NCBI RefSeq assembly: GCF_002982075.1
Contig: NZ_PUEJ01000001.1
Coordinates: forward strand, 434,001 to 498,000
Reading direction: 5' to 3'
DNA: 64,000 bases
Source of the DNA: Labrys okinawensis
GTDB lineage: Bacteria > Pseudomonadota > Alphaproteobacteria > Rhizobiales > Labraceae
Under the pieces are notes generated by a model, which was given only the letters and a program-made list of their open reading frames with translations, had not been told where the DNA came from and made no database searches. Position 1 is the first letter of the stretch. Every line of letters begins with the position of its first letter. Both the position numbers and the translations under genes were made by a program. Below, piece after piece: positions 1-9,203 of the stretch.

Positions 1-279
1 GGGGTACTGCACTTTCCGGCGATAATATTTCGGGTCGATCTTGCTGACATCGACCGCTGGGATCGGGAATTTCTCCTCGGGCACCGCCGCATAGAGCCTC
101 GCGGCCTCGGCGCGGCTCATACCGCCGGAGGTTGCGCAGCCGGCCAGCCCCAAGGCGCCGAGACCGACGGCGGCAGAGCCGACCAGAAACGAGCGGCGGC
201 TGACGGGCCCCGATCCAAGCCCAAGCCGGGCGACCTCGTCCATCTCGCCGGCATCGGCAATTCCACCGTCCATGATCAT
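1..279 (-). CDS. L,D-transpeptidase, N-terminal part (runs off the window start)
   Basis: The first 93 codons of a minus-strand gene are visible. The N-terminus carries a twin-arginine motif (SRRSFLVG) followed by a hydrophobic stretch ending in LAGC, so the product is probably a Tat-exported lipoprotein. The mature part begins with a segment (VPEEKFPIPAVDVSKIDP then YYRRKVQY) that I recognise from the ErfK/YbiS-type L,D-transpeptidases of Rhizobiales, which form 3-3 cross-links in peptidoglycan or attach proteins to it. The catalytic YkuD domain with its Cys would lie beyond the window, so the assignment rests on this linker alone. Two ATG codons (279 and 273) are possible starts. Confidence 0.6.
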   Translation of the reverse strand, partial: MIMDGGIADAGEMDEVARLGLGSGPVSRRSFLVGSAAVGLGALGLAGCATSGGMSRAEAARLYAAVPEEKFPIPAVDVSKIDPKYYRRKVQYP

Positions 280-472
280 GATTTGCGCGTTCCCATGTCC
301 CGTTGCCCGACCGGAGAAGCCAGCGGCATCGGCCGCCGAGTGTCTCGCTGGGCTGAAATTGCCCTTAGACGGGCCGATTGGCAAGCTCCGGCCTCTGCCG
401 AGCCCCCCACCATGCACCAAAATCGGCGGCCTCAGGCGGCGTCCCGGGACCGAGCGGGCATTCATGCCTGGC

Positions 473-1363
473 CTATGGTGACGGCAGCCCGCGGCTTTTC
501 CAGTCGCTGCGCGGGACCGGACTGCCGACCTGGAAGGCGAAGGCGGTGACCTTGGTGGCCTGGGCATCGACTTCGCAACGATAACTCAGATCGTACCATT
601 GCGAATTGGAGGAGAACGCCGCCTTGGCATCTTCGAGCACGCTGCCTTGCTCGAGTCGCTCGCGAGGCAGCATGTCCGGGATATAGGGAGGTGAGGCGTG
701 CAGCAATTGCTCATGCAGCTCCGTGATGCAAAGCTGGCCGGCCCGCTCGCCGCGGGACATGTTGCCCATCGCAATCATTGCGTTGATGTCGTTGGACGTC
801 TCCTGCGAAAACAATGTCTTGGCTTCGTGAAGCTTAGAACCTGGTTGAACTTGAGTCTGGAATTGAGATTGAGTTTGGGCAGGTGCAGCTGCCGTCTTTG
901 TTGAGGCATCCGGCGGGCCCTGCTCGGTTGCAGCCGTCGTCACGGGCGGCGTTGTCGGGACAGGTGCCTGAGCCGGATCAGGTCGGGCCGGGGGGCGGGC
1001 AGAACCGGTTTCAGAACTGTTGCCATCCCAAGCTTTTCGGGGCCCACGGTCCTTGTCGCCAAAAAGAAATACCGGCTTCACGATAGGCTGCGTGCCCTGC
1101 TGTTCATCCGCCGCCTTGGGTGACAGTGGTTTCGCCGCACCGTCTGCCGGTGGCGGCGCGGGCTTGGTTGGTGGCGGAGCTTCGGCTTTCGGTTTCGGGG
1201 GCGGTTCGATCGATTGCACCAGGTCGACCGTTATCGCCTGCTCCTCCTTCAGGGGCGAGACCAGCGATCGCGGCAGGATGAGCGCGGCGACCAGCAAATT
1301 GAGGAGAAGCGCGGCCAGCAGGCTCCACCTCCACAATCGCTGATCCGGCTGGTCGTTTCTCAT
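473..1363 (-). CDS. DUF930 domain protein, proline-rich and membrane-anchored
   Basis: A 296-residue protein of the DUF930 type found in Rhizobiales. One transmembrane segment lies near residues 12-34. It is followed by a long Pro/Ala/Lys-rich region resembling the periplasm-spanning stalk of TonB-like proteins, then by a globular C-terminal domain from about residue 180 to the end with two cysteines (in QLCITEL and SYRCEVD). The molecular function of DUF930 is unknown to me. I chose the ATG at 1363 because the membrane anchor follows at once; the frame stays open upstream to 1492 but that extension is low complexity. It lies 132 bp downstream of the OmpA-like gene on the same strand, so both may be envelope proteins of one unit. 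Confidence 0.6.
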   Translation of the reverse strand: MRNDQPDQRLWRWSLLAALLLNLLVAALILPRSLVSPLKEEQAITVDLVQSIEPPPKPKAEAPPPTKPAPPPADGAAKPLSPKAADEQQGTQPIVKPVFLFGDKDRGPRKAWDGNSSETGSARPPARPDPAQAPVPTTPPVTTAATEQGPPDASTKTAAAPAQTQSQFQTQVQPGSKLHEAKTLFSQETSNDINAMIAMGNMSRGERAGQLCITELHEQLLHASPPYIPDMLPRERLEQGSVLEDAKAAFSSNSQWYDLSYRCEVDAQATKVTAFAFQVGSPVPRSDWKSRGLPSP

Positions 1364-1495
1364 CCCGAAAGATGTGGAGTGAAATATCGGCGGTATCAAG
1401 CGCGCCGGCCGGCCGGATCGAAATATCCGTCCGGCGGGGAGGGCGGCGTGCGGATGCATGCCGGCGCTCGGGCATGGCGAGACAGGACTCAAGCC

Positions 1496-2509
1496 TTACG
1501 GATTTACCCACTTGTTTTTCGGGTTCTTCAGCCAATCCTGATAGTGCCGGATGATGTCGTCGCGCGTGATCTTGTAACCTTTTCTCGCGGCGGCTGCCTC
1601 GATATTGTCGATCATCATCTTGCCCATTGCCTGCATCACCTGGTCGGCGTCGGGATTGCCGGTGGTCCAGCTCGTCGGCCAGCCCGTATAAGGGTTCCAG
1701 GGAACCGGTACGCCGCCCAACTGAATGGGCGACAGATTGTCGGACGCGATCTTGAGCCCCATGGTGCTCACATAGGCAAAAGCTGCGTAGGGCGCGGCGT
1801 GATCGAACGCCTTGTCCCAGTCGATATTGGGTTGATCGAGCGCATCCAGGATCCCGGGCGGCTGCCATTGGAAGGTGACGACCACGGAGCGGTCGCGTTC
1901 GTCCTCGTCGAGTGATTCCAAGTGGGGCCAGGTATCGCGATAGAATGGATTGGCGGATACCTGCTGCTTGGCGCCGGAGCCGCCGGAGGTGAAGAATTTT
2001 GCCGATGAGCCGGCGAGCTTGCGCAAATATTTGTCGATGTTTGCCGCGCGTCGTTCGGAAAGACCGCTGTTGTCATATCTCTCCCCGCCAGTCCGGCTGG
2101 CGTGGCCTTCGACGCCGATCCTGAGCTCGGCATTTGCCTTGAGGAACAAGCGCATCACACCGTCTATCGCCTTCAGGTGCAGCGGCTTGGGCGCGTCGCT
2201 GCCGACATCGTAATTGTAGAGAAGAAAGAACGCGAAGTTCTTCATCGGCGCGGGCAGCCAGAGGGCGAGGCCGTCGCCGGTCTTGTTCGCATTGCCGGGT
2301 CCCTTGCCGCTAAGCTGGGCCAGGACCTCGTCGCGAATGCGAAGCCACTGGACCACGAGATTGTGGTCCGCCTTCGGGTCGAGCTTGCGCGAGATGCCGG
2401 TACGCGCGCGAAACCGGCGATCGGCCTCTCCGGCCACATAGTCGCGTTCGGGGGCGGAAAGTTGTTCGTAACGCGTCGACCAGACGCCGGGTATGTATTG
2501 GTCGGTCAT
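1496..2509 (-). CDS. OmpA C-domain-like protein without signal peptide
   Basis: A 337-residue protein. The central region (about residues 110-200) matches the OmpA/MotB peptidoglycan-binding fold: a GHAS turn, then the helix motif NSGLSERRAANIDKYL, whose Arg-Ala pattern is typical of diaminopimelate binding. Unlike normal family members it has no signal peptide, lipobox or membrane helix at the N-terminus (MTDQYIPGVW onward is hydrophilic), and about 140 unfamiliar residues follow the OmpA-like part. The start ATG at 2509 is supported by a GGAG six bases upstream. It could be exported by a specialised route, or act with a partner that is exported. The precise role is unknown. Confidence 0.55.
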   Translation of the reverse strand: MTDQYIPGVWSTRYEQLSAPERDYVAGEADRRFRARTGISRKLDPKADHNLVVQWLRIRDEVLAQLSGKGPGNANKTGDGLALWLPAPMKNFAFFLLYNYDVGSDAPKPLHLKAIDGVMRLFLKANAELRIGVEGHASRTGGERYDNSGLSERRAANIDKYLRKLAGSSAKFFTSGGSGAKQQVSANPFYRDTWPHLESLDEDERDRSVVVTFQWQPPGILDALDQPNIDWDKAFDHAAPYAAFAYVSTMGLKIASDNLSPIQLGGVPVPWNPYTGWPTSWTTGNPDADQVMQAMGKMMIDNIEAAAARKGYKITRDDIIRHYQDWLKNPKNKWVNP

Positions 2510-3019
2510 GTTCGCTCCACAAGTCCGTTCCTGGGCGGAACGATCGGCCCGAGCGCATCGCCTGGCGAGCTGCGGGACCGATCGCTCTGTTGCGGGTTGG
2601 AGAAACCGAGAACGTCATGGAAAGGGATTTTGCGGCTGCTTAACCGCCTTCATGCATGAGATCGCGAGGCCCGCCCTGGCGGCTTATTTCAATTCACTCG
2701 CCGCCAGCACTTCCCTGCAGCCAAAAGCGGGCGGATCAGGGCTCCCTACCCAGGCGCACCGTTGCCGGATCACGCTATATTATGCCTCCGGTCCGATCCG
2801 TATATCCCCCAAAAGCGGGACCCCGGATAGGTATCGTCAAGGCCGGCATCTCCACCGAGAACGAGGGGCCCGTTTCGTGAAGCTCGTGCCGGCCGGCGAA
2901 GCTCTCATCCACGAAGTCTTGCTCGACGGCCGCAAATCCATACCGTGCTGGAGCAGCGCTCCGGCCATGCGCGCATCGATCAACCGGCTGATCTGCTCGA
3001 CGAGTGCGCCACGTTCGCA
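2510..3019. other. Intergenic region, no gene recognised
   Basis: About 510 bp between the divergent OmpA-like and Imm50-like genes. Short frames at 2656-2880 (+) and 2775-3020 (-) have no recognisable protein features. The region probably holds both promoters, but I cannot assign a convincing -35/-10 pair. Confidence 0.4.
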
Positions 3020-3448
3020 ATGAAGCCTAAAACGGCCGTGGGTGAACCGGTGACCGCGCCTGCTTCAATCCTGCACGAGCTGCCCGGCGGAGAGGAACTG
3101 CTCGCCTGGTTCGGCGGCGTGCCGCGCTTCCATGATGGCCATTTGCTGGAGATCGCCTTCTTCGGCAAGGGGCAGGGGCTCATGCGGATCCATGCCTGGA
3201 TCCTCACGGACAAGGCCGATGACGACGGCCATCTGCTCGCCGAAAAACATGCCGTCGTCACTTTCGCCCTGGAAGGCGTGAGCACCATCGAGTGCAGCGA
3301 TTTCGACATGGTCCCGGGCATCATCTTCGAACTGGATGTCACACGGGTCGAGCAGGGCCTGCGCTTCGAATGGAGCGCGAACTACGGCGTGGATGGCACG
3401 GTCACGGCTCGGCAGGCCCGCATCACGCTGGAGCCAGGCAAGCCCTGA
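3020..3448 (+). CDS. Small Imm50-like hypothetical protein
   Basis: A 142-residue soluble protein. The segment WFGGVPRFHDGHLLEIAF followed by alternating beta strands resembles the polymorphic-toxin immunity family Imm50, where a W-x-x-FHD motif is characteristic. The resemblance is from memory of the motif, so the family call is tentative. No cognate toxin gene is visible next to it; the nearest genes are the OmpA-like protein on the other strand and spoVR, convergent downstream. The frame is open upstream to a GTG at 2945, but ATG 3020 begins the region with normal composition. It may simply be a housekeeping protein of the same fold. Confidence 0.4.
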   Translation: MKPKTAVGEPVTAPASILHELPGGEELLAWFGGVPRFHDGHLLEIAFFGKGQGLMRIHAWILTDKADDDGHLLAEKHAVVTFALEGVSTIECSDFDMVPGIIFELDVTRVEQGLRFEWSANYGVDGTVTARQARITLEPGKP

Positions 3449-3481
3449 CCGGCGCCCATCGCGCGTCGGGCCGCGGCTGGT

Positions 3482-5044
3482 TCACCCCGCTACCTGGCGA
3501 GTCGAACATTCATAGATCCTGCTTCCCGTGCGGGCGTCGACGCCCTCCAGGCTCACTTCGTAGCCCCAGAGGCTGCGGATATGACGCAGCGTCGCGTCGC
3601 GGCTGTTGGGCTCCAGCACGATGCCGTCATTGACCTTGTGCTGCAGGCGCAGTTGCCGGTCGCCCAGCAGATCGACGTCCACGACCTGGATGTCCGAGCG
3701 GTTCGCGCCGATATCATAGCTGTGGGCGAGGGCGGCGCGGACATTCTCATAGCCGCGCTCATTGTGGATCGAGGCGACTTTGTAGAAGGATTCGTTGGCG
3801 GCGTCGGACAGGACGAACATCCGCCATTTGCGGATCAGCGTCGGGCTGAGATATTGGCGGATGAAGGACTCATCGCGGTAATTGGCCCAGGCGTCGAGCA
3901 AGACCTCGCGCCAATTGCCGTTGCCCGCAAATTCGGGAAACCAGTCGCGATCTTCCTGCGTCGGTTCGGTCGAGATGCGCTGGATGTCCTGCATCATGTC
4001 GAGGCCCAGCGCATAGGGATTGATCCCGGAAAAGCGGGGATCGTCATAACCCGGCTGGAATACCACGTTGGAGTGGTTGCGCAGGATCTCGAGCATCGCG
4101 CCTTCGCTGATCCGGCCCCGGTCGAACAGCGCGTTCATCAGGGTGTAATGCACGAAGGTCGCGCAGCCTTCGTTCATCACCTGGGTCTGGCGCTGCGGAT
4201 AGAAATATTGCGCGATGACGCGGACGATCCTGAGGATCTCGCGCTGCCAGGGTTCGAGGATCAGGCTGTTCTTCTCCAGGAAATAGAGCAGGTTTTCCTC
4301 GGGAAGATTGAGAGCCTTCTTGCGTTCGGGAGAGCCGTCCCTGGCGTCCTCCGCTTTGTCCCCGCCCTTGGCGGGCGGCAGCGTGCGCCAGAGATCGTTG
4401 TAGGTGCGCTCTTCATATTCCAGCCGCTCGCGCACCCCCTCGCGCTGCTTTTCCGAGGAAAGCTTGGGCGGGCGGCGATATCTGAACACGCCCTGTTCCA
4501 TCAGCGCGTGGGCGGCATCGAGAATGGCCTCCACCGCAGCCACGCCATGCCGTTCCTCGCAGCGGGTGATGAAGCCCTTGGCAAAATCGAGATAGCCCAG
4601 GATCGCGCCCGCATCCGTCCATTGCTGAAACAGGTAGTTGTTCTTGAAAAAGTGATTGTGGCCGAGCGCCGCATGGGCGGTTACCAGGGCCTGCAGGGCC
4701 ATGGTGTTCTCTTCCATCAGATAGACGACGCAGGGGTTGGAATTGATGACGATTTCATAGGCGAGTCCACGGCCGCCCTTGCGATACATCAGTTCCTGAT
4801 GGAGGAAATGCTTGCCGAACGACCAATGCCGGTACATCAGCGGCATGCCGACGGACGAGTAGGCGTCGAGCATCTGTTCGGAGGAAATGATCTCCATCTG
4901 CACCGGATAGGTATCGAGATGGAGCTCCTCCACCGCCAGCGCCTCGATGGCGTCATAGGCCCGCGACAATGTCTTGAAATTCCAATCCGAGCCGGAGAAC
5001 AGCAAGTCGGTGTTGGGCGCGTGCTTGGGCGTCGGCTTGGGCAT
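3482..5044 (-). CDS. SpoVR/YcgB family protein
   Basis: A 520-residue protein of the SpoVR family, full length. Recognisable blocks are PVQMEIISSEQMLDAY, MPLMYRHWSFGKHF and YEIVINSNPCVVYLMEENT near residues 45-115, and FVHYTLMNALFDRG in the second half. The family is needed for spore cortex formation in Bacillus and is part of a conserved stationary-phase trio in proteobacteria; its biochemical activity is not established. I placed the start at ATG 5044 because a perfect AAAGGAG lies five bases upstream, overlapping the stop of the YeaH-like gene; the ATG at 5059 has no such site. It is the last gene of the prkA-yeaH-spoVR operon. Confidence 0.9.
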   Translation of the reverse strand: MPKPTPKHAPNTDLLFSGSDWNFKTLSRAYDAIEALAVEELHLDTYPVQMEIISSEQMLDAYSSVGMPLMYRHWSFGKHFLHQELMYRKGGRGLAYEIVINSNPCVVYLMEENTMALQALVTAHAALGHNHFFKNNYLFQQWTDAGAILGYLDFAKGFITRCEERHGVAAVEAILDAAHALMEQGVFRYRRPPKLSSEKQREGVRERLEYEERTYNDLWRTLPPAKGGDKAEDARDGSPERKKALNLPEENLLYFLEKNSLILEPWQREILRIVRVIAQYFYPQRQTQVMNEGCATFVHYTLMNALFDRGRISEGAMLEILRNHSNVVFQPGYDDPRFSGINPYALGLDMMQDIQRISTEPTQEDRDWFPEFAGNGNWREVLLDAWANYRDESFIRQYLSPTLIRKWRMFVLSDAANESFYKVASIHNERGYENVRAALAHSYDIGANRSDIQVVDVDLLGDRQLRLQHKVNDGIVLEPNSRDATLRHIRSLWGYEVSLEGVDARTGSRIYECSTRQVAG

Positions 5045-5055
5045 CGGCGCTCCTT

Positions 5056-6363
5056 TCACCCGCCCTGCGAGGCGGGCTGCCTGGTGAAGAGCTGGCGGAA
5101 GACCGGGTAGATGTCCGAAGCCTTGGCGATGCGGCTCATCTGGAAGTTCGCCCAGCGTTCGGTGACGGCCGCATAGGCCTGCCAGAGCGAGGTTCCGTTC
5201 TCGGTGCCGCCGAAGATATGGCTCTCGCGCTCGTCAATGATCTCGACATAGGCGAAATATTGGCACAGGCGCATGATCTCGCCGTCCAGCAGCGCGATGC
5301 AACGCCCGGAATCGGTGGCGATGTTGTCGCCGTCCGAAGCCTGGGCGGCATAGATGTTCCATTCATTGGAGGGATAGCGCTCCTTGATGATACGCTGCAT
5401 CTCTTCGAGCGCTGTCGAGACCACGGTGCCGCCGCTCTGGGTCGAATAAAAGAAGGTCTCTTCGTCGACCTCCTGGGCCTCGTGGGTATGACGGATGAAG
5501 ACGATGTCGGTGCGTTCGTAGCGCCGCTTCAGGAACAGGTGCAGCAGGACGAAGAAGCGCTTGGCCAGATCCTTTTCCCGTTCTCCCATCGAGCCGGACA
5601 CGTCCATCAGGCAGAACATCACCGCATTGGCGTTCGGCAGCGGCTGCGCGTCGAAGCGATTGAAGCGGATGTCGACGGGATCGATATAGGAGATCACCCT
5701 GCGCCGGCGCTCCAGCCGGTCGAGTTCCGCACGCAGCTCGGCGATGCGCTGCCGGGCAGCGGCACCGGCTGCACCGGAATCGAGCTCCTGCAATTCCTGG
5801 AGGATAACGTCCAGCTCCTCCTGTTTCGGGCGCTTGAGAGCAATTCGGCGGCCATGGCTGTTGCGCATGGTACGCCCGACATTGATGTTGGTCGGCGAGC
5901 CGCTCACCGAGAAACCGGCCCGCCGCGGCTTGACGATCAGGATTTCCTTGAGGTTGAGCTTGACCATGTCGGGCAGTTCGAGATCCTCGAAGAAGAGGTC
6001 GAGCACCTCTTCGCGAGTCAGCACGAAGCGGAAATCATCCTCCGAGGCAGTCAGACCCGGAGCCGAACCCGATCCGGCACCCTGATTGGGCTTGGAAACC
6101 CTGTCGCCCGGCGCGAACTGCTTGTTGCCGGGCAGAACATGATGACGGCTGCCGCTGTCCCGCGCCTCGCGAAAGGTCGGCTCGCTCGTGCCGTGCACCG
6201 GCATCGAGACGGAATGCTTGGCATCCACATCCGCGATCTTGCCGGTCTTGATCTGATCGCGGATGCTCTGCTTCAGCTCGGCTCGCGCACGACGCAGGAA
6301 GCGCTGGCGATTGCCCAGGCTCTTGTCCTTGGGGTTGAGGCGGCGATCGATGAAGATTGGCAT
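5056..6363 (-). CDS. YeaH/YhbH family protein (DUF444)
   Basis: A 435-residue DUF444 protein. It opens with the family signature MPIFIDRRLNPKDKSLGNRQ. The C-terminal half contains a von Willebrand A-like metal-site motif (MDVSGSMGEREKD) followed by the RHTHEAQEVDEETFF block. Members are encoded beside PrkA-type kinases in most proteobacteria and are thought to work with the kinase in stationary-phase and nutrient-stress responses. Here it begins 21 bp after the prkA stop and ends close to the spoVR start, so the three genes form one transcription unit. Confidence 0.9.
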   Translation of the reverse strand: MPIFIDRRLNPKDKSLGNRQRFLRRARAELKQSIRDQIKTGKIADVDAKHSVSMPVHGTSEPTFREARDSGSRHHVLPGNKQFAPGDRVSKPNQGAGSGSAPGLTASEDDFRFVLTREEVLDLFFEDLELPDMVKLNLKEILIVKPRRAGFSVSGSPTNINVGRTMRNSHGRRIALKRPKQEELDVILQELQELDSGAAGAAARQRIAELRAELDRLERRRRVISYIDPVDIRFNRFDAQPLPNANAVMFCLMDVSGSMGEREKDLAKRFFVLLHLFLKRRYERTDIVFIRHTHEAQEVDEETFFYSTQSGGTVVSTALEEMQRIIKERYPSNEWNIYAAQASDGDNIATDSGRCIALLDGEIMRLCQYFAYVEIIDERESHIFGGTENGTSLWQAYAAVTERWANFQMSRIAKASDIYPVFRQLFTRQPASQGG

Positions 6364-6384
6364 GGGGACACCACCCGGCCGGGA

Positions 6385-8331
6385 TCAACCCGCCTTGTTT
6401 ACACGCATATACCAATCCACCAGCCGACGCACCTGCCGCTTGGTGTAGCCGCGCTCCACCATACGCTGCACGAATTCCGTATGCCGTTTCTCGGTGACGC
6501 TGTCCTGCTTGGAGCCGAAGCTGATCACCGGCAGGAGATCCTCCACCTGCCCGAACATCCGCTTCTCGATGACTTCGCGCAGCTTTTCATAACTGGTCCA
6601 GGCCGGGTTGCGGCCATGGTTCTTGGCGCGGGCGCGAAGCGTGAATTTCACCACCTCGTTGCGGAAATCCTTGGGGTTGGCGATGCCCGCCGGCTTCTCG
6701 ATCTGGGACAGCTCCTTGTCCAGCACCTCGCGGTTGAGAACCTGGCCGGTATCGGGATCCTTATAATCCTGATCCTCGACCCAGGCATCGGCATAGGCGA
6801 TGTAGCGGTCGAACAGGTTCTGGCCATATTCCGAATAGGATTCCAGATAGGCCTTCTGAATCTCGTGTCCGATGAATTCGGCGTAGCGGCTCGCCAGCTC
6901 CGACTTGATGAAGTCGAGATAGGCCGTTTCCGTCTCCTTCGCGAACTGCTCGCGCTTGATCGCCTCCTCCAGGATGTACATCAGATGCACGGGATCGGCG
7001 GCCAGTTCCTGGGTGTCGTAGTTGAAGGTCTGCGACAGGATCTTGAAGGCAAAGCGCGTGCTGACGCCCGTCATGCCCTCGTCGACGCCGGCGGCGTCGC
7101 GATATTCCTGAACGGCCTTCGCCTTGGGATCCAGTTCCTTGAGATTTTCGCCGTCATAGATGCGCATCTTGGTGTAGAGCGGCGAATTGTCGAACTCGGC
7201 CAGCCGGGTCGATACCGAGAATCGGCTGAGAATGTCGAGCACTTCCGGCGCACAGGGGCTGCTTGCCAGTTCGCTTTCGCGCAGCAGCTTCTCGTAGATC
7301 TGCCTTTCCTCGGTGACACGCAGGCAATAGGGAACCTTGACCACGAGAATGCGGTCGAGAAAGGCTTCGTTGTTCTTGTTGCTCTTGAACTGCAGCCATT
7401 CCGACTCGTTGGAATGAGCCACGACGATGCCCTGATAGGGGAAGGCGCCGAAATTCTCGGTGCCGTTGTAGCTGCCCTCCTGGGTGGCGGTCAGCAGGGG
7501 GTGCAGAACCTTGATCGGCGCCTTGAACATCTCGACAAATTCGAGCAGCCCCTGGGTCGTGCGGTTGAGCCCGCCGCTGTAGGAATAGGCGTCGGGATCC
7601 GATTGGCTGAAATGTTCCAGCTGGCGGATATCGACCTTGCCGACCAGAGCCGAAACGTCCTGGTTGTTTTCATCGCCGGGCTCGGTCTTGGCGATGCCGA
7701 TCTGGCGCAGCCGCGAAGGCACCAGCTTGACGACGCTGAATTTGGAAATGTCGCCGGACAATTCGTCGAGGCGCTTGGCCGCCCATGGGGAAATCAGGCC
7801 GTTCAGACGCCGCCGTGCGATGCCATATTTGTCTTCCAGGAGGTCGCCCATCCGGTCCGGATTGAAGAGGCCGAGCGGCGATTCGAAGATCGGGCTTATC
7901 TTACCGCCGACCTTGAGCGTGTAGATGGGGCGTTCTTCCATCAGCTTCTTCAGCCGTTCCGCAAGGGAAGACTTGCCGCCGCCAACGGGACCGAGGAGGT
8001 AGAGGATCTGCTTGCGTTCTTCCAGGCCCTGGGAGGCATAGCGAAAATAGCCGACGAGACGCTCGATCGTATCCTCCATGCCGTAAAAATCGGCGAAGGC
8101 CGGATATGTCTTGACCGTGCGGTTCGCGAAAATCCGCCCGAGGCGCTCGTCCTTGCTGGTATCGACCAGTCTCGGCTCGCCGATCGCGTCGATCATTCGC
8201 TCGGCCGCGGAGGCGTACATCGACGGGTCCTCGCGGCACGCCAGCAAATATTGCTGGAGGCTCATCTCCTCCTGGGCCGCGTTGGTATAATGTTCCGCAA
8301 ACAGGTCGAAAACGTCGCTTCTCTCAGTCAT
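6385..8331 (-). CDS. prkA: PrkA family serine protein kinase (YeaG-like)
   Basis: A 648-residue AAA+-type protein kinase. The Walker A motif is in LLGPVGGGKSSLAERL; the N-terminal AAA PrkA domain includes TVKTYPAFADFYGMEDTIER, and the C-terminal half is the family's kinase-like domain. E. coli YeaG and Bacillus PrkA act in nitrogen-starvation, stationary-phase and sporulation responses. I chose ATG 8331 (MTERSDVF) because GAGG lies just upstream; the frame continues 17 codons further to 8382 without conservation. It heads the operon with the YeaH-like and SpoVR genes. The about 400 bp upstream hold no gene and probably contain its promoter. Confidence 0.9.
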   Translation of the reverse strand: MTERSDVFDLFAEHYTNAAQEEMSLQQYLLACREDPSMYASAAERMIDAIGEPRLVDTSKDERLGRIFANRTVKTYPAFADFYGMEDTIERLVGYFRYASQGLEERKQILYLLGPVGGGKSSLAERLKKLMEERPIYTLKVGGKISPIFESPLGLFNPDRMGDLLEDKYGIARRRLNGLISPWAAKRLDELSGDISKFSVVKLVPSRLRQIGIAKTEPGDENNQDVSALVGKVDIRQLEHFSQSDPDAYSYSGGLNRTTQGLLEFVEMFKAPIKVLHPLLTATQEGSYNGTENFGAFPYQGIVVAHSNESEWLQFKSNKNNEAFLDRILVVKVPYCLRVTEERQIYEKLLRESELASSPCAPEVLDILSRFSVSTRLAEFDNSPLYTKMRIYDGENLKELDPKAKAVQEYRDAAGVDEGMTGVSTRFAFKILSQTFNYDTQELAADPVHLMYILEEAIKREQFAKETETAYLDFIKSELASRYAEFIGHEIQKAYLESYSEYGQNLFDRYIAYADAWVEDQDYKDPDTGQVLNREVLDKELSQIEKPAGIANPKDFRNEVVKFTLRARAKNHGRNPAWTSYEKLREVIEKRMFGQVEDLLPVISFGSKQDSVTEKRHTEFVQRMVERGYTKRQVRRLVDWYMRVNKAG

Positions 8332-8733
8332 GGCAGCCTCCCATGGTGGCTGATCGGGTCGACTGCGCCCTTGCTCACTCAACTGCAGGAAACCCGTAGA
8401 GTTCCGAGTGACTCACAAAGAACATCCGCTAAGATTGCGGCAGATTATGGTAGTCTGGTGCCGGTAAGTATTTTTATCCAGATGCGATCGAAAAATTAAT
8501 GTTCGTCGCTCCGCCACCTCACGCTTGTGGCCATCGCCGCAAGTATGAATCGGCTGATCAACAAAGCTCAATCTAGCGCATCATCGTTGATTCGTCCGTG
8601 CATGTGCGCACCGTTCACAGCCAAAATACGCTGCCGGGGAACCCAGAAGGGTGGCGTGATGCAGAGGTGTGCTTTGCCGCCCCCGGCAAGCCGCGGCAAA
8701 GCGACGCGACCGGCGTCGGGGCAGCCGCCGCTG
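8332..8733. other. Intergenic region upstream of prkA, no gene recognised
   Basis: About 400 bp between the start of prkA and the end of the DUF411 gene, both on the minus strand. It should contain the promoter of the prkA operon and the end of the DUF411 transcript. I see no convincing hairpin with a T-run and no coding signal. Confidence 0.4.
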
Positions 8734-9201
8734 CTATCGATAGCGGGCAAAAACCTGGGTGGTCCCGTCCTTGCGCAGCAGCAGGACATCGTATGGCTCG
8801 GCATCGGCGCTGCCTTCGCCCATGCCGGGCGAACCGATGGGCATGTCGGGTACCGCCAGCCCGACCGCATCGGGGCGTTCGGAGAGCAGGCGCGCAATCT
8901 CGCGAGCCGGAACATGGCCTTCGATGACATAGCCGCCGATCAAGCCGGTATGGCAGGAGGCGAGATCCGGCTTGACGCCCGATTGGAGCTTGCGCCGCTG
9001 GAACTCCTCCGACGGAAGTTGCCGGACATCCGTCGCATAGCCCTGTTCCTGCAGATGGCGGGCCCAGGCGAGGCAGCAACTGCAGCCCCCGGTGGTGAGG
9101 ATCTCGATGGCCGGCCCCGCCGCATGGGCAAGGCCGGGCAGGGAAACCAGCGCCGCAACCGAAAGGCTTCGAAGGATCTTCTTAACTGAATTTCTTTTCA
9201 T
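8734..9201 (-). CDS. DUF411 metal-binding protein, exported
   Basis: A 155-residue protein with a Sec signal peptide (basic start MKRNSVKK, hydrophobic core, cleavage after AHA near residue 28). The mature part has the DUF411 signature: TTGGCSCCLAWARHL with a C-x-CC cluster, then SCHTGLIGGYVIEGHVP. DUF411 proteins are often found with copper-resistance and cytochrome-oxidase assembly genes and are presumed copper binders. It follows the SCO gene after 2 bp, so a shared periplasmic copper role is likely. The exact reaction is unknown. Confidence 0.8.
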   Translation of the reverse strand: MKRNSVKKILRSLSVAALVSLPGLAHAAGPAIEILTTGGCSCCLAWARHLQEQGYATDVRQLPSEEFQRRKLQSGVKPDLASCHTGLIGGYVIEGHVPAREIARLLSERPDAVGLAVPDMPIGSPGMGEGSADAEPYDVLLLRKDGTTQVFARYR

Positions 9202-9203
9202 TT

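Noticed and set aside
3581..5110. A 509-codon plus-strand open frame opposite spoVR
   Set aside because: Antisense to a strongly conserved gene; no motif recognised.
5218..8499. A 1093-codon open frame on the plus strand opposite yeaH and prkA
   Set aside because: It lies antisense to two clearly recognised genes. Long antisense frames are expected in GC-rich DNA; the translation has no family features.
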